A DNA stretch of 59,967 nt from JADCCX01 sp031431475 (GCA_031431475.1 JANPDL010000009.1:1-59967), one strand, 5' to 3'. Positions 7,948 to 17,039 are shown, counted from the stretch's first letter. The notes: a model not told the origin generated them from the sequence alone. Program-made: numbers and translations.

Positions 7948-9310
7948 AGAATCGCACTCCATTGATCACGCGGCAACCAGCGGTCGGCTCTGCAGCAGGT
8001 GCTGCACGCTGCCTTTGCGGTGCAGCGGCCCGCTCGGGCTCCGGCTCCGGTCTTGGACGAACCTGACGCTTGCGCGGGGCCGGACGCACCTCCTCCTCGT
8101 CATCGTCATCCGCGACCACCGGTGCTTTGCGCGGCGGTGGTTTGGCGGCTTGTGGTGGCGGGGCAGGCAACGCTGGTCTAACGCGCTCCACAGGCTTCGG
8201 CTCGACCTCGGGGCGAGCCGCGACAGCAGGAACTGGCGGCGGGACAGGACGGGCGGGAGGAGCAGCAACCACTGGTGGTGCAACGACCGGGCGTGGCGCA
8301 GCAATGACAGGCGCGACCAGAGGCACAATCGCAGCAGGCACAGCCGCCGCCAGCGTCCAGCGGAACCGGTCGAGCGCCTCAAGCGTCGGGCGCTGCGAAC
8401 GCTGATGCCGGTTGCGCGCTTCCGCCGGGAGGCGTTCTTCCAGGTAACGCGTCAGTTCATCGCCATCCACGACCTTGTCGCCATTGCCGAATTCCGAACC
8501 GTCGGCTTCGCCGTTGACGGCCTTGAGAAACAGCGAGGTGAACAACCCCAGCTTGGCCTTCTCATCCCAGTAGGCCACCTGATCGCCCGTAGCAGCCACC
8601 AGGCGCACCAGACCGGCCTGTGGTTGGCCAAGCCGCGCCGAGAAAGAACCGCGCGAGAAGCGGAAAATGCTGGCATCGCCTTCCGCCACCTTGGGATTGG
8701 GCGTGCGCCCGCTGAAGCAGGCATCAAGCATCAGCACGACATTGCGGCCTTCCGGCAGGCTGCCGCGCACGACATCGAGTTTCTTCTGCAGCCGCTCGAT
8801 CGGATAGGCAGCCGCTGCAATGCGGTCCTGCCGCACATCGACCGGAAGCAGGAAGGCGCGCCGGTCATCGTCGCGGATCGCATCGGGATCGGGGACGCCG
8901 TGGCCGGAATAGAAAACGAACACATCGCCCCGGTTCTCGGTGCGCCGGTCCATGAGACGATCCATCAATTCGCCATCAGGCCGGTCTGGCTCGCCAAACA
9001 GCGTTTCCATGCGCTCGCGGCCCAGATCGAGCCGCAGGAGAACATTGTCGCGGCGAAAGCCGAGCTTCTTGACGAGATAATCCTGAATCGCGCGGGCATC
9101 ATTATGCGCATAGGGCACCGGCGTCGTGTGCTCGTATTTCGCGTTGCCGATGATCACGGCGATGCTGTTGCGATGATCGACGGTGGGTGCAGGCGTCTGC
9201 GCGAGGGCCGGAAACATAAGGACCATCAGGCTCAGGACGAAACAGACGACCCAGAGCACCGCAGCATCACGCTCCGGCAGCCCATCGCTTGTAATATTTT
9301 CTCCCGGCAT
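7940..9310 (-). CDS. Exported caspase-family (C14) protease
   Basis: About 456 residues. A membrane or signal segment lies at about 17-37 (LWVVCFVLSLMVLMFPALAQ), so the protease probably sits in the periplasm. The caspase fold follows, with catalytic His137 in FYSGHG and Cys198 in LDACFSG. The C-terminal 170 residues are a proline-alanine-rich linker, an acidic run (DDDDEEE) and a short terminal motif with two cysteines (CRVINGVRFC). Bacterial caspase homologues cut after basic residues or act in stress and cell-death responses; the target here is unknown. ATG 9310 is chosen; GTG 9370 is also open. It overlaps the downstream four-cysteine gene. Confidence 0.88.
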   Translation of the reverse strand: MPGENITSDGLPERDAAVLWVVCFVLSLMVLMFPALAQTPAPTVDHRNSIAVIIGNAKYEHTTPVPYAHNDARAIQDYLVKKLGFRRDNVLLRLDLGRERMETLFGEPDRPDGELMDRLMDRRTENRGDVFVFYSGHGVPDPDAIRDDDRRAFLLPVDVRQDRIAAAAYPIERLQKKLDVVRGSLPEGRNVVLMLDACFSGRTPNPKVAEGDASIFRFSRGSFSARLGQPQAGLVRLVAATGDQVAYWDEKAKLGLFTSLFLKAVNGEADGSEFGNGDKVVDGDELTRYLEERLPAEARNRHQRSQRPTLEALDRFRWTLAAAVPAAIVPLVAPVIAAPRPVVAPPVVAAPPARPVPPPVPAVAARPEVEPKPVERVRPALPAPPPQAAKPPPRKAPVVADDDDEEEVRPAPRKRQVRPRPEPEPERAAAPQRQRAAPAAEPTAGCRVINGVRFCG

Positions 9311-9414
9311 GACGCCCCACAACACATTGCACCTGCCTGTCTTGCTGCGGCTTGAAGCCTTTTCGCACACTAGGAGCGCATTGTTGCCGGTACAAGCGAT
9401 TCAACAAGTACCGT

Positions 9415-10413
9415 TCAGCGCGGAAGCGGGGCACCACAGGCACTCAGGCCTGCTGAAGGGCCGCGTCGCACCTGATAGCGTTGGAAGGCTGGTACTGCAC
9501 CCGGTGCGGCCAACGCCTCGCCCACAAGTTCCACCGCAGCCTCGACGGACAGTTCTTTTGGCTCATCCGAGCCCTCGGGCCAGGCCTCGCGCCAGCGCTT
9601 GCGCAGGCCCGACGGCAGATCGGTCGCGAAACCGAAACAAGCGAGAGCATCAGCCTGCTCGCGGTCAAAGCAGAGAGGACCAGCGGGTCCACCCGATGCC
9701 GCAAAATCGCGCGGCCATGTCAGCAGGCCGCGCTGCGGCAGGCCGGGCGTGCCGTTGCGTAGCGGTGTCAGCACCTGCGCGGTCCCGGAAGCCGCAATAT
9801 TGAGGCAAAGCACCTGCCTGGCGTCCGGTCCGACGTTCTGGAGGGTGATCGATACGAGGTCTCCAACCCGCGGGTCGGGACGCGTCAGACCGACGGACAA
9901 GCCGGATTCACGCCCGCGCATGGCGAAGTCCACGGTATCAGCCAGCGTGCGACGCAGGCCCTTGCAGACGAGTCCGCTGACAGTGGTTCTGGGTAAGGTC
10001 GCAATCACCAGCTGATCCCGGCTGAGAACCTGAACCTCGGTCCAGACATTGCCCTGCTGGTCCGCGCCGTAGCGACCGGATATGCGTGCAGTCGCATCGC
10101 TCGATTCCAGCTGTGCCAAAGGCAGGCGCACATCGATGCGGCGATCCACGATGGCGTTGTTGGCATCGGATTGCTCAATCCGCAAGGCTTCGATGAGGCG
10201 GTCCCGCAGCTCATCGTCGCAGTCGCCAAGGCCGTTGTCGAAGCTGCGGAACGGGGTGAGGTCAAGCTTTAACGGCACAGGGCGCAGATCGAACAGCTGC
10301 TTCGCGACCTGTCCCATGGCCTGCGACACGGGCTGCCGCTCCTGTGCGTGAGCCGATGACGTAACTAGCAGGAGCATCGTCAAAGCGATCTTCATCTGTG
10401 ATATCAACTTCAT
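9415..10413 (-). CDS. Exported protein with DUF4384-like domain
   Basis: About 332 residues with a signal peptide (MKIALTMLLLVTSSAHAQ). The C-terminal half matches the pattern of DUF4384: a VGDLVSITLQNVG strand pair, then CLNIAASGTAQVLTPL, and a final ACFGFATDLPSGL. That domain often accompanies caspase-like proteases, as a fused tail or a neighbour. The N-terminal half (about 40-160) is unassigned. It sits directly upstream of the caspase gene, 104 bases away, and 46 bases below the lysozyme lipoprotein stop. The domain assignment is by eye. Start ATG 10413 is chosen because the signal peptide begins there. Confidence 0.72.
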   Translation of the reverse strand: MKLISQMKIALTMLLLVTSSAHAQERQPVSQAMGQVAKQLFDLRPVPLKLDLTPFRSFDNGLGDCDDELRDRLIEALRIEQSDANNAIVDRRIDVRLPLAQLESSDATARISGRYGADQQGNVWTEVQVLSRDQLVIATLPRTTVSGLVCKGLRRTLADTVDFAMRGRESGLSVGLTRPDPRVGDLVSITLQNVGPDARQVLCLNIAASGTAQVLTPLRNGTPGLPQRGLLTWPRDFAASGGPAGPLCFDREQADALACFGFATDLPSGLRKRWREAWPEGSDEPKELSVEAAVELVGEALAAPGAVPAFQRYQVRRGPSAGLSACGAPLPR

Positions 10414-10485
10414 ATCTGTGCGCCGAACCCATTGCCTGCAAGCCGGTTGAATCCGGCACGCTTCCATCCTTGGGTTGGTTAGAGC

Positions 10486-11460
10486 CTATTCCGAGGGCGG
10501 CGGTTCTTCAATCGGCTCGGGAGCGCGAGCGATGCCAGCGGGTTGCACGGCTGCCTGTGGGGCCTGTTGCAGGGCGATTGCAGGTGCAGACGGTTGTGGC
10601 GCTGTTTGAGGCGCTTTTGCGAAACGCGATGTCGGCTGGCGCATCGCGATATCATATTGACCTGTCACCCAGGCTTGGAATTCCTGCTCGGAACCATAAA
10701 ACGCATTGCGGTCCACATCGCCGCGAATGCCTGGAACCCGGCCCGTCGTTGTGAATTGCCAGAATTCCCAGCGGCGGTTGGCGTAGCGCTCTTCAGGTTT
10801 TGCCGCAGTGGAGCGAATCCAGAACGGATAGCCCTCGAACTCGGATGTGCCTTCAATCACGTCCTTGTAGAACGGAATGTCGGTGTAGATAATCGGGCGG
10901 CGCCCAGTGTGCTGCTCTAGCTCGCGCAGCATCAGCTGCATTTTTTCGATGGCCAGTTCACGCGAGACCTTGCGCGGGCAGGTGCGTGAATGGCCGTTCC
11001 ATTCCACATCCAGAATGGGCGGAAGCGCCAGCGCATCATTGGTTTGCGGGATGTGCTGAACGAACCATTGCGCCTGTTCATGGGCCGGGCGGCACCAGTA
11101 AACGAAGTGATAGGCTCCGGCGGGAATGCCTGCGGCTCGCGCGCCATTCCAGTTCTGCAGGAAGCGCGGATCAATATGATCGCCGCCTTCGGTGGATTTG
11201 ATGAAAACAAAGCGCGTACCAGCGTCCCTGACGGCGCGCCAGTCAATGTCACCCTGCCAGCGCGAGATATCGATACCGTGAACGGGATAGCGCATCGCAC
11301 TGGCGACACCCTGATGCGGCTTCCGGTCTGACTTGGCCCCGTAGCGCCCTGAATAATCTTCGGCGATGCAGGCGGACAGCAGCAACGCTGCGCCAGCAAC
11401 CAGTGCCTTGCGCAATCCCGCTCCCAGCCCGAATCCTGACACGTTCACCTTCGCCATCAT
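10486..11460 (-). CDS. GH25 lysozyme lipoprotein
   Basis: About 324 residues. The N-terminus is a lipoprotein signal with lipobox LLSAC (Cys31), so the enzyme should be anchored in a membrane, most likely facing the periplasm. The GH25 domain has Asp64 in GIDISRW and the acidic pair in DVEWN (Asp151, Glu153), expected to hydrolyse peptidoglycan glycan strands. About 60 proline-, alanine- and glutamine-rich residues follow. It is a paralogue of the soluble lysozyme at 6.4-7.4 kb, with near-identical blocks such as RVPGI(K/R)GDVDRNAF. It begins the minus-strand run of exported genes. ATG 11460 or 11457 may be the start. Confidence 0.9.
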   Translation of the reverse strand: MMAKVNVSGFGLGAGLRKALVAGAALLLSACIAEDYSGRYGAKSDRKPHQGVASAMRYPVHGIDISRWQGDIDWRAVRDAGTRFVFIKSTEGGDHIDPRFLQNWNGARAAGIPAGAYHFVYWCRPAHEQAQWFVQHIPQTNDALALPPILDVEWNGHSRTCPRKVSRELAIEKMQLMLRELEQHTGRRPIIYTDIPFYKDVIEGTSEFEGYPFWIRSTAAKPEERYANRRWEFWQFTTTGRVPGIRGDVDRNAFYGSEQEFQAWVTGQYDIAMRQPTSRFAKAPQTAPQPSAPAIALQQAPQAAVQPAGIARAPEPIEEPPPSE

Positions 11461-11496
11461 GCCCAATCTATCACGCAGGCGAGGTTAACACAGGGT

Positions 11497-12912
11497 TTAC
11501 CGTGCGCTTCTGGAGCTTTCCCCCGATGAAATCTGTTCTGCTTCGGGAAAGCGTCGCAGTAATTGCGCGGCCTTTGCGGCAGAAAGACGGACGCTGAGCG
11601 TAACATCACCCTCGTCATCTGAACTGCGCTCTCTCACTTCGCCCAGACCGTAAACGGCGCTGAGGCCCTCACCATCGGCAGCCGCGATCTTCAATCGCCA
11701 AATCTGCCGGTCCATGGTCATGCGCTGCTCGATGGCCGTCAGCAAGCCATCAAGCCCGATGCCCGTAACTGCGGACACCAGAACAGGTCGCGTCTCGGCG
11801 GGGCGGCCCGCAACCATGTTGTCCAGTTGGTCATAACGCTCCGGCGACAGCAGATCAGCCTTGTTCCAGACCTCGATCAATCGCCGGTGATCATCGGGGT
11901 TGATGCCGAGCTCTTTCAGAATGCCGAGCACATCCTCGCCCTGCGCCTCCGCGTCCTCATGCGCCATATCGCGGACATGCAGGATGATATCCGCCACCAG
12001 CACATCCTCAAGGGTGGCCCGGAAAGCAGCGATCAGCGTTGTCGGCAATTCCGAAATGAAGCCCACCGTGTCGGACAGAATCACATCCAGTCCCGGCTTC
12101 AGCTTCACCACGCGGGCCGTGGGATCCAGCGTGGCGAAGAGCATGTCCTTGGCCAGCACCTCGGCGCGCGTCAGCCGGTTGAACAGTGTCGATTTGCCTG
12201 CGTTGGTGTAGCCCACCAGTGCCACGGTCGGATATGGCACGCGTTCGCGTCCCGCACGATGCAGACCGCGGGTGCGCTTGACCTGCTCCAGTTCGCGCTC
12301 CAGCCGCGTCATCCGGTCCTGGATCAGTCGACGATCGATCTCGATCTGGGTTTCGCCAGGGCCGCCCATGAAGCCGACGCCACCGCGCTGGCGTTCAAGG
12401 TGGGTCCAGGATCGGACGAGGCGGCTTTTCTGGTATCCAAGATGGGCGAGTTCTACCTGCAAGGTGCCTTCACGCGTGCGAGCACGGCGGCCGAAGATTT
12501 CGAGAATCAGGCCTGTGCGGTCGATCACCTTCGCCCCGAAGGCCTTTTCGAGATTGCGCTGCTGGACAGGGGTCAGGGCGGCATCAATCACGACGAGACT
12601 GATCTCCTCGTCCGCAGCCATCGTGGCGATTTCCTCGACCTTGCCTTTGCCAAGATAGGTGGCGGGTCGCGGAGCATCCGTCGCGACAACGAATGCCTTC
12701 ACAATGGCGAGATCAATCGCTCCGGCAAGGCCCACGGCCTCGTCGAGACGGGCGGTGACTGCACGCGATGGGACAGGATCACCGATACCTTTGCGGAATC
12801 GCAGACGATAGGGCCCGACGACAAGCGTGCGTGTGCTGGCAGCGATGGCTTTCTCGGTATCGGCCTTGGCGCGCAGGTCAGTGATCCTGCCATCCTGCTG
12901 GTCAGCACTCAT
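11497..12912 (-). CDS. hflX: GTPase HflX
   Basis: About 471 residues. HflX is a translational GTPase that splits or rescues stalled ribosomes and 50S subunits, often after heat shock. An N-terminal ATP-binding-like domain (TYLGKGKVEEI near 85) and a coiled middle with GGPGETQIEIDRR near 183 precede the G domain. This carries G1 GYTNAGKS at 234-241, G3 DTVGF at 281-285 and G4 NKAD at 350-353. The start is ATG 12912; a GTG six bases earlier is also in frame. It follows hfq by 39 bases on the same strand, the arrangement also seen in E. coli. Confidence 0.95.
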   Translation of the reverse strand: MSADQQDGRITDLRAKADTEKAIAASTRTLVVGPYRLRFRKGIGDPVPSRAVTARLDEAVGLAGAIDLAIVKAFVVATDAPRPATYLGKGKVEEIATMAADEEISLVVIDAALTPVQQRNLEKAFGAKVIDRTGLILEIFGRRARTREGTLQVELAHLGYQKSRLVRSWTHLERQRGGVGFMGGPGETQIEIDRRLIQDRMTRLERELEQVKRTRGLHRAGRERVPYPTVALVGYTNAGKSTLFNRLTRAEVLAKDMLFATLDPTARVVKLKPGLDVILSDTVGFISELPTTLIAAFRATLEDVLVADIILHVRDMAHEDAEAQGEDVLGILKELGINPDDHRRLIEVWNKADLLSPERYDQLDNMVAGRPAETRPVLVSAVTGIGLDGLLTAIEQRMTMDRQIWRLKIAAADGEGLSAVYGLGEVRERSSDDEGDVTLSVRLSAAKAAQLLRRFPEAEQISSGESSRSAR

Positions 12913-12951
12913 AGACACCCCGCCGCGGGGATGATGGGATGATGATAAATG

Positions 12952-13194
12952 TCAGGCTTCTTCGTTGGGCTCGAACAACTGCACGGGCGCGCCAGGCATG
13001 ATGGTCGATATCGCGTGCTTGTAAACAAGCTGGCTATGGCCGTCGCGGCGCAGCAGAACACAGAAATTGTCAAACCACGTTACGACACCCTGCAATTTCA
13101 CACCGTTCACGAGAAAAATTGTCAGGGGGATTTTTTGCTTTCGGACATAATTCAGGAATGTGTCCTGAAGGTTTTGATTTTTATCCGCCGCCAT
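12952..13194 (-). CDS. hfq: RNA chaperone Hfq
   Basis: 80 residues. Hfq forms a hexameric ring that binds small RNAs and messenger RNAs and controls their pairing and decay. The Sm1 motif is visible (NLQDTFLNYVRKQKIPLT at about 9-26), with the distal-face residues in VNGVKLQGVVTWFDNF. The Sm2 motif YKHAIST is at about 57-63, and the C-terminus is short, as usual in Alphaproteobacteria. ATG 13194 is the standard start. A 14-base palindrome lies 20 bases upstream. It is the likely first gene of an hfq-hflX unit. Confidence 0.97.
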   Translation of the reverse strand: MAADKNQNLQDTFLNYVRKQKIPLTIFLVNGVKLQGVVTWFDNFCVLLRRDGHSQLVYKHAISTIMPGAPVQLFEPNEEA

Positions 13195-13213
13195 TCCCAA
13201 CCTCGTCGCCGCA

Positions 13214-13227
13214 GTTCATATATGAAC
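13214..13227. promoter_or_regulatory. Perfect 14-base palindrome before hfq
   Basis: GTTCATATATGAAC is fully self-complementary and centred about 27 bases upstream of the hfq start codon. It could be an operator or a stem in the hfq 5' leader. Its AT-rich centre contrasts with the surroundings. No known regulator is assigned. Confidence 0.4.
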
Positions 13228-13347
13228 CGAATTTTGTAAATGTGACCAAAATACTGGTATACAAGTTAAACACAAGATTGCAGGCACGCAACGCATTTCG
13301 TTCGCAACCGCAGCAAATCGGCTTGCCAGTACTCAGCAACGCGCCAT

Positions 13348-14721
13348 CTATTCGCTGCCAACTCCAAGCGTTTTCAACTTCCGGTGGAGTGCGGACCGTT
13401 CCATCCCGATGAATTCAGCTGTTCTAGAAATATTTCCGCCAAAGCGGTTGATCTGCGCAATCAGATACTCACGCTCGAAAACCTCGCGTGCATCGCGCAG
13501 GGGCAAAGCCAGCAATTTCTCACCGCCCGTACCGCCTGGTGTTGGGGGTGCCATAGAACCAAGCTCTTGCGGCAGCATATCGGCTGTGACATCGCTGTCG
13601 TTTTCACCCGATGTCAGGATCATAAGCCGTTCGACATTGTTGCGGAGCTGGCGGATATTACCCGGCCAGTCATGCGATTGCAGCACGGCCATGGCGTCAT
13701 CGGCAATCTTGCGTTTGGGAATACCGGACGAAACCGAGATCTGCTCCATGAAGAAGGCGATCAGCTCTGGAATGTCGTCCCGACGCTCGGCCAGTTCAGG
13801 AACCCGGACCGGAACGACGTTCAAACGGTGGAAAAGGTCCTCGCGGAAGCGCCCGGCTGCAATGTCGGCAAGCAGATCCTGGCTCGTTGATGAAATAATC
13901 CGCACATCCACCGAGACCCTGCCGCCACCACCGACGCGCTGGAAATTCTGATCAACAAGAACCCGCAGGATCTTGCTCTGGGTCTCGCGCGGCATATCGC
14001 CGACCTCATCGAGATAAAGCGTGCCGCCATGGGCCTCTTCCAGTGCGCCGATGCGCAGGTGGCGCCCTTCAGATGCCTCGATCCCGAAGAGATATTCCTC
14101 CATCGTCTCTGGCGCGATGGTCGCAGCACTCAGTACGACGAAGGGCCCGCTCGAACGCGCCGAAAGGCCATGGATTGTCCGGGCTACCAGCTCTTTTCCC
14201 GTACCGGCCGAGCCCGTGACGAAAACACGCGCATTGGTTGGGGCCACGCGCTCAAGCTGCTGCCGGAGCTGGCTTACAACCGTCGATTTGCCTATCATGC
14301 GCTGGGTATCGCCAGTCTTGACCTTCAGCTCACGCACCTCGCGCTTGAGCTGCGAGGTTTCCAGCGCACGGTTGGCGACAAGAATCAGCCGGTCTGCCTT
14401 GAAAGGCTTCTCGATGAAATCATAGGCACCCTTCTGGATAGCAGAGACGGCCGTTTCGATATTGCCGTGACCGGAAATCATCACCACCGGCAAATCAGGA
14501 TGCGTTGCCTTCACTGCTTCCAGCACCTGCAATCCGTCAAGTCGGCTACCCTGCAGCCAGATGTCAAGAAACACGAGGCTGGGCCTACGGCTCTGGATGG
14601 CTGCCAGCGCCTCATCCGAGTTGCGCGCGGTGCGGGTCTGGAAACCCTCGTCCTCGAGGATACCAGCGACCAGTTCGCGGATGTCGGCTTCATCATCAAC
14701 AACGAGTATTTCCGCACTCAT
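13348..14721 (-). CDS. ntrX: Response regulator NtrX
   Basis: 457 residues. NtrX is the partner of sensor NtrY and controls nitrogen metabolism, respiration and envelope genes in Alphaproteobacteria. The receiver domain has Asp9/Asp10 and phospho-acceptor Asp53 (FLDIWLQG), with Lys105 in the KPF motif. The AAA+ domain has Walker A GSAGTGKE at 170-177 and Walker B TLYLDEVGD near 234-242. A Fis-type helix-turn-helix ends the protein. The segment where sigma-54 activators carry GAFTGA reads LFGIEASEGRHLRIGALEE, so that motif is missing. The start overlaps the stop of ntrY by 4 bases, giving tight translational coupling. Confidence 0.95.
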   Translation of the reverse strand: MSAEILVVDDEADIRELVAGILEDEGFQTRTARNSDEALAAIQSRRPSLVFLDIWLQGSRLDGLQVLEAVKATHPDLPVVMISGHGNIETAVSAIQKGAYDFIEKPFKADRLILVANRALETSQLKREVRELKVKTGDTQRMIGKSTVVSQLRQQLERVAPTNARVFVTGSAGTGKELVARTIHGLSARSSGPFVVLSAATIAPETMEEYLFGIEASEGRHLRIGALEEAHGGTLYLDEVGDMPRETQSKILRVLVDQNFQRVGGGGRVSVDVRIISSTSQDLLADIAAGRFREDLFHRLNVVPVRVPELAERRDDIPELIAFFMEQISVSSGIPKRKIADDAMAVLQSHDWPGNIRQLRNNVERLMILTSGENDSDVTADMLPQELGSMAPPTPGGTGGEKLLALPLRDAREVFEREYLIAQINRFGGNISRTAEFIGMERSALHRKLKTLGVGSE

Positions 14722-17039
14722 GAGGTAACTTTCCTGTCATCGTGTATTCTTGCGTCATGCATTTTCATGTCTTGCTTTTCCGTGCTTTGCACCACCGCAT
14801 CTTGTGTGTGTCTGGCGGGATCCTGCGCAACGTTCTGAGGGGTTTCGCCCCGCATGATCGTCATGCGGACACGCGCGCCATGATCGGCTTTGGGATTGTC
14901 GAGAAGTTCGACGCCCCCGCCATGTTCCTCGAATATCTTGGCGACGATGGCGAGCCCAAGACCGGTACCGCCTTCGCGTGTCGTCATGTAGGGCTCCAGC
15001 AGGCGCTGGCGGTTCTCTTTCGGAAAGCCAATGCCGTTATCGACAATGTCAATCGCCAGCGTGTCATCAGGCCCCTCGGTCAGGACAAGGAAGATGGCTC
15101 CCTTGAACGTTTCATTCTTGAAATCCGGGCTTCCGGCAAATGCTGTGATACCCTCGGTACCGTTCTTGAGGATGTTCTGGACGGCCTGGCCAATCAGCCT
15201 GCGATCAAACTTTGCCAGCACAGGTGTCGCCGGAAGATTGTCACGAAACTCGATCTCGGGATGGGCGACCCGCATCATGAACAGTGTCTGCCGCAACACA
15301 TCCGCGAGATTGTCCTGCTCCAGCGTGGGCTTGGGCATGCGGGCGAAGGACGAGAACTCATCCACCATCCGGCGGATATCATCGACCTGCCGGATGATCG
15401 TTTCCGTGCACTGGTCGAAGATAGCGCGGTCTTCAATGATGACCTTGCCGTATTTGCGCTTGATGCGCTCGGCTGACAGCTGGATTGGCGTGAGCGGATT
15501 CTTGATCTCGTGCGCAATCCGCCGCGCCACATCGGCCCACGCCGAAGTCCGCTGCGCGGTGACCAGATCGGTAATGTCGTCCAGCGTGATCACATAACCC
15601 CTGTCGCCCGCCGTTGCCTGCTCGCTGGTGACACGCACGAAGAGGCTGATATCCCGCCCCTTGCTGTGCATTTCCACCTGCCGCTGGATGATGCGGGTGC
15701 GGCTCGCCCTTGCTTCCTCGAAAAGGGCTTCGATTTCGGGAGCCACATCGGCAATCGATTTTCCCGACAACGGTCCTCCGAGAATACGCTCGGAGACGGG
15801 ATTGGCGATGGCGATAATGCCTTCATCGTTTAATCCGATGACGCCGACAGAAACACCGGAAAGAACCGCTTCCGTGAACTGGCGCCGACGATCCAGAGCA
15901 TCGCTCGCGGAGACCAAGCGGTTCTGCTGGGTCCGGATCTCGGCGATCATGGCGTTGAATGTCTGGCCGAGACGACCGATATCACCCTCGGAGCGCTGGG
16001 TGGGCACCTGCACATAAAGGTTGCCTGCCGAAACGGCATCGGTCGCATTGATCAGACGGCGAATCGGATTGACCAGTCGGTTGGCGAAAGCCAGGCCCAT
16101 CCAGATCGCGCTCAACAGCAGCATCAGCGTGATGATCGCATACATGATCGTGAAAGCCCGCTGCACGTTGACACGCTGCTGATCAAGCAGCCGGTACTGG
16201 TCAATCGCCTGCTCGGCCACCTGTCCAAAGGATATGGCCTGCGGATCGGCGCGGCGCGCCACAAAGAGGAACTGGTTGTCGAAAGAAGGCAGCTTGATCA
16301 ATGCGCCCACAAAACGCGTGGTCAGCATGCAAGGTGGCTCGGGCGTGGCGGCATCGCGGAAATCCTGCTCGCGTGGCGGCAAGGGCTCGTCCAAGGAGCG
16401 TGTTTCGGCCCTGTCAATGATCGTGCCGTCCTGCGTCATGATGACGGCGAAAGGGAACCCCAGCATCACCGCCCGAGTGGTCAGGAACGTTTTGAAAACG
16501 CTGCGGTTCTGGTCGTAGAGCCGCGTCCGTTTGGCATTCTCGATATCCTCCGCCATCAGCTTCATCTCGCGCCCTACATTCTGGCAAAGCTGCTGCTGGT
16601 AACCTTGCGCGATCGTGCCCGAACTCGTTACAAGTTCGCGCAGTGAACCGGAGAACCATGGGTTCAGACCCCGTTCCAGTGTAACGCTGGCGACAATGGC
16701 GATCAGAATGGCGGGTACTGCTGCGATCAGTGTGAACAGGCCGACGATACGGACATGGAGCCGCGCGCCGGCAAGACCGCGCCGCCACTGGTTGAACAGC
16801 TGCGCCAGATCAAAGACGACGATGATCAGGAGAATGGCGGCAACAACCGACGTTCCGACAACGAGGAAGAAAATGCGCTGCTCATTCAGCGCAACATTCA
16901 GGAGGCCCGTGACAAGCAGAAATGTCGTGGCGATGCTGGCCACTGCCAGGGCGAAGGCGGAAAAGCGCACGACCGAGATGACCCGTGAAAGGATCGTCTC
17001 GTTTCCCGTCGGTTCGGCTGTGAGCTGCGGCTCAGTCAT
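14718..17039 (-). CDS. ntrY: Sensor histidine kinase NtrY
   Basis: 773 residues. An inner-membrane kinase that phosphorylates NtrX. The N-terminus has several membrane segments (about 22-48, 55-75 and 95-115), a periplasmic region of about 150 residues with cysteines in QLCQNVG and EPPCMLT, and another membrane segment near 300. HAMP, PAS and kinase domains follow. The H-box RIAHEIKNPLTPIQLS lies near residue 507, and the ATP-binding domain has N, G1 (DNGIGF) and G2 (GGTGLGLAI) boxes near the end. The C-terminal 50 residues are polar and unassigned. The 142-base gap to ntrC may hold its own promoter. Confidence 0.95.
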   Translation of the reverse strand: MTEPQLTAEPTGNETILSRVISVVRFSAFALAVASIATTFLLVTGLLNVALNEQRIFFLVVGTSVVAAILLIIVVFDLAQLFNQWRRGLAGARLHVRIVGLFTLIAAVPAILIAIVASVTLERGLNPWFSGSLRELVTSSGTIAQGYQQQLCQNVGREMKLMAEDIENAKRTRLYDQNRSVFKTFLTTRAVMLGFPFAVIMTQDGTIIDRAETRSLDEPLPPREQDFRDAATPEPPCMLTTRFVGALIKLPSFDNQFLFVARRADPQAISFGQVAEQAIDQYRLLDQQRVNVQRAFTIMYAIITLMLLLSAIWMGLAFANRLVNPIRRLINATDAVSAGNLYVQVPTQRSEGDIGRLGQTFNAMIAEIRTQQNRLVSASDALDRRRQFTEAVLSGVSVGVIGLNDEGIIAIANPVSERILGGPLSGKSIADVAPEIEALFEEARASRTRIIQRQVEMHSKGRDISLFVRVTSEQATAGDRGYVITLDDITDLVTAQRTSAWADVARRIAHEIKNPLTPIQLSAERIKRKYGKVIIEDRAIFDQCTETIIRQVDDIRRMVDEFSSFARMPKPTLEQDNLADVLRQTLFMMRVAHPEIEFRDNLPATPVLAKFDRRLIGQAVQNILKNGTEGITAFAGSPDFKNETFKGAIFLVLTEGPDDTLAIDIVDNGIGFPKENRQRLLEPYMTTREGGTGLGLAIVAKIFEEHGGGVELLDNPKADHGARVRMTIMRGETPQNVAQDPARHTQDAVVQSTEKQDMKMHDARIHDDRKVTS

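Noticed and set aside
7859..9355. A 498-codon plus-strand frame opposite the caspase gene
   Set aside because: It mirrors the caspase gene on the other strand and has no domain; the His and Cys catalytic motifs and signal peptide are in the minus frame.
11827..12942. A 371-codon plus-strand frame opposite hflX
   Set aside because: Antisense shadow of a clearly recognised GTPase; no domain or ribosome-binding site.
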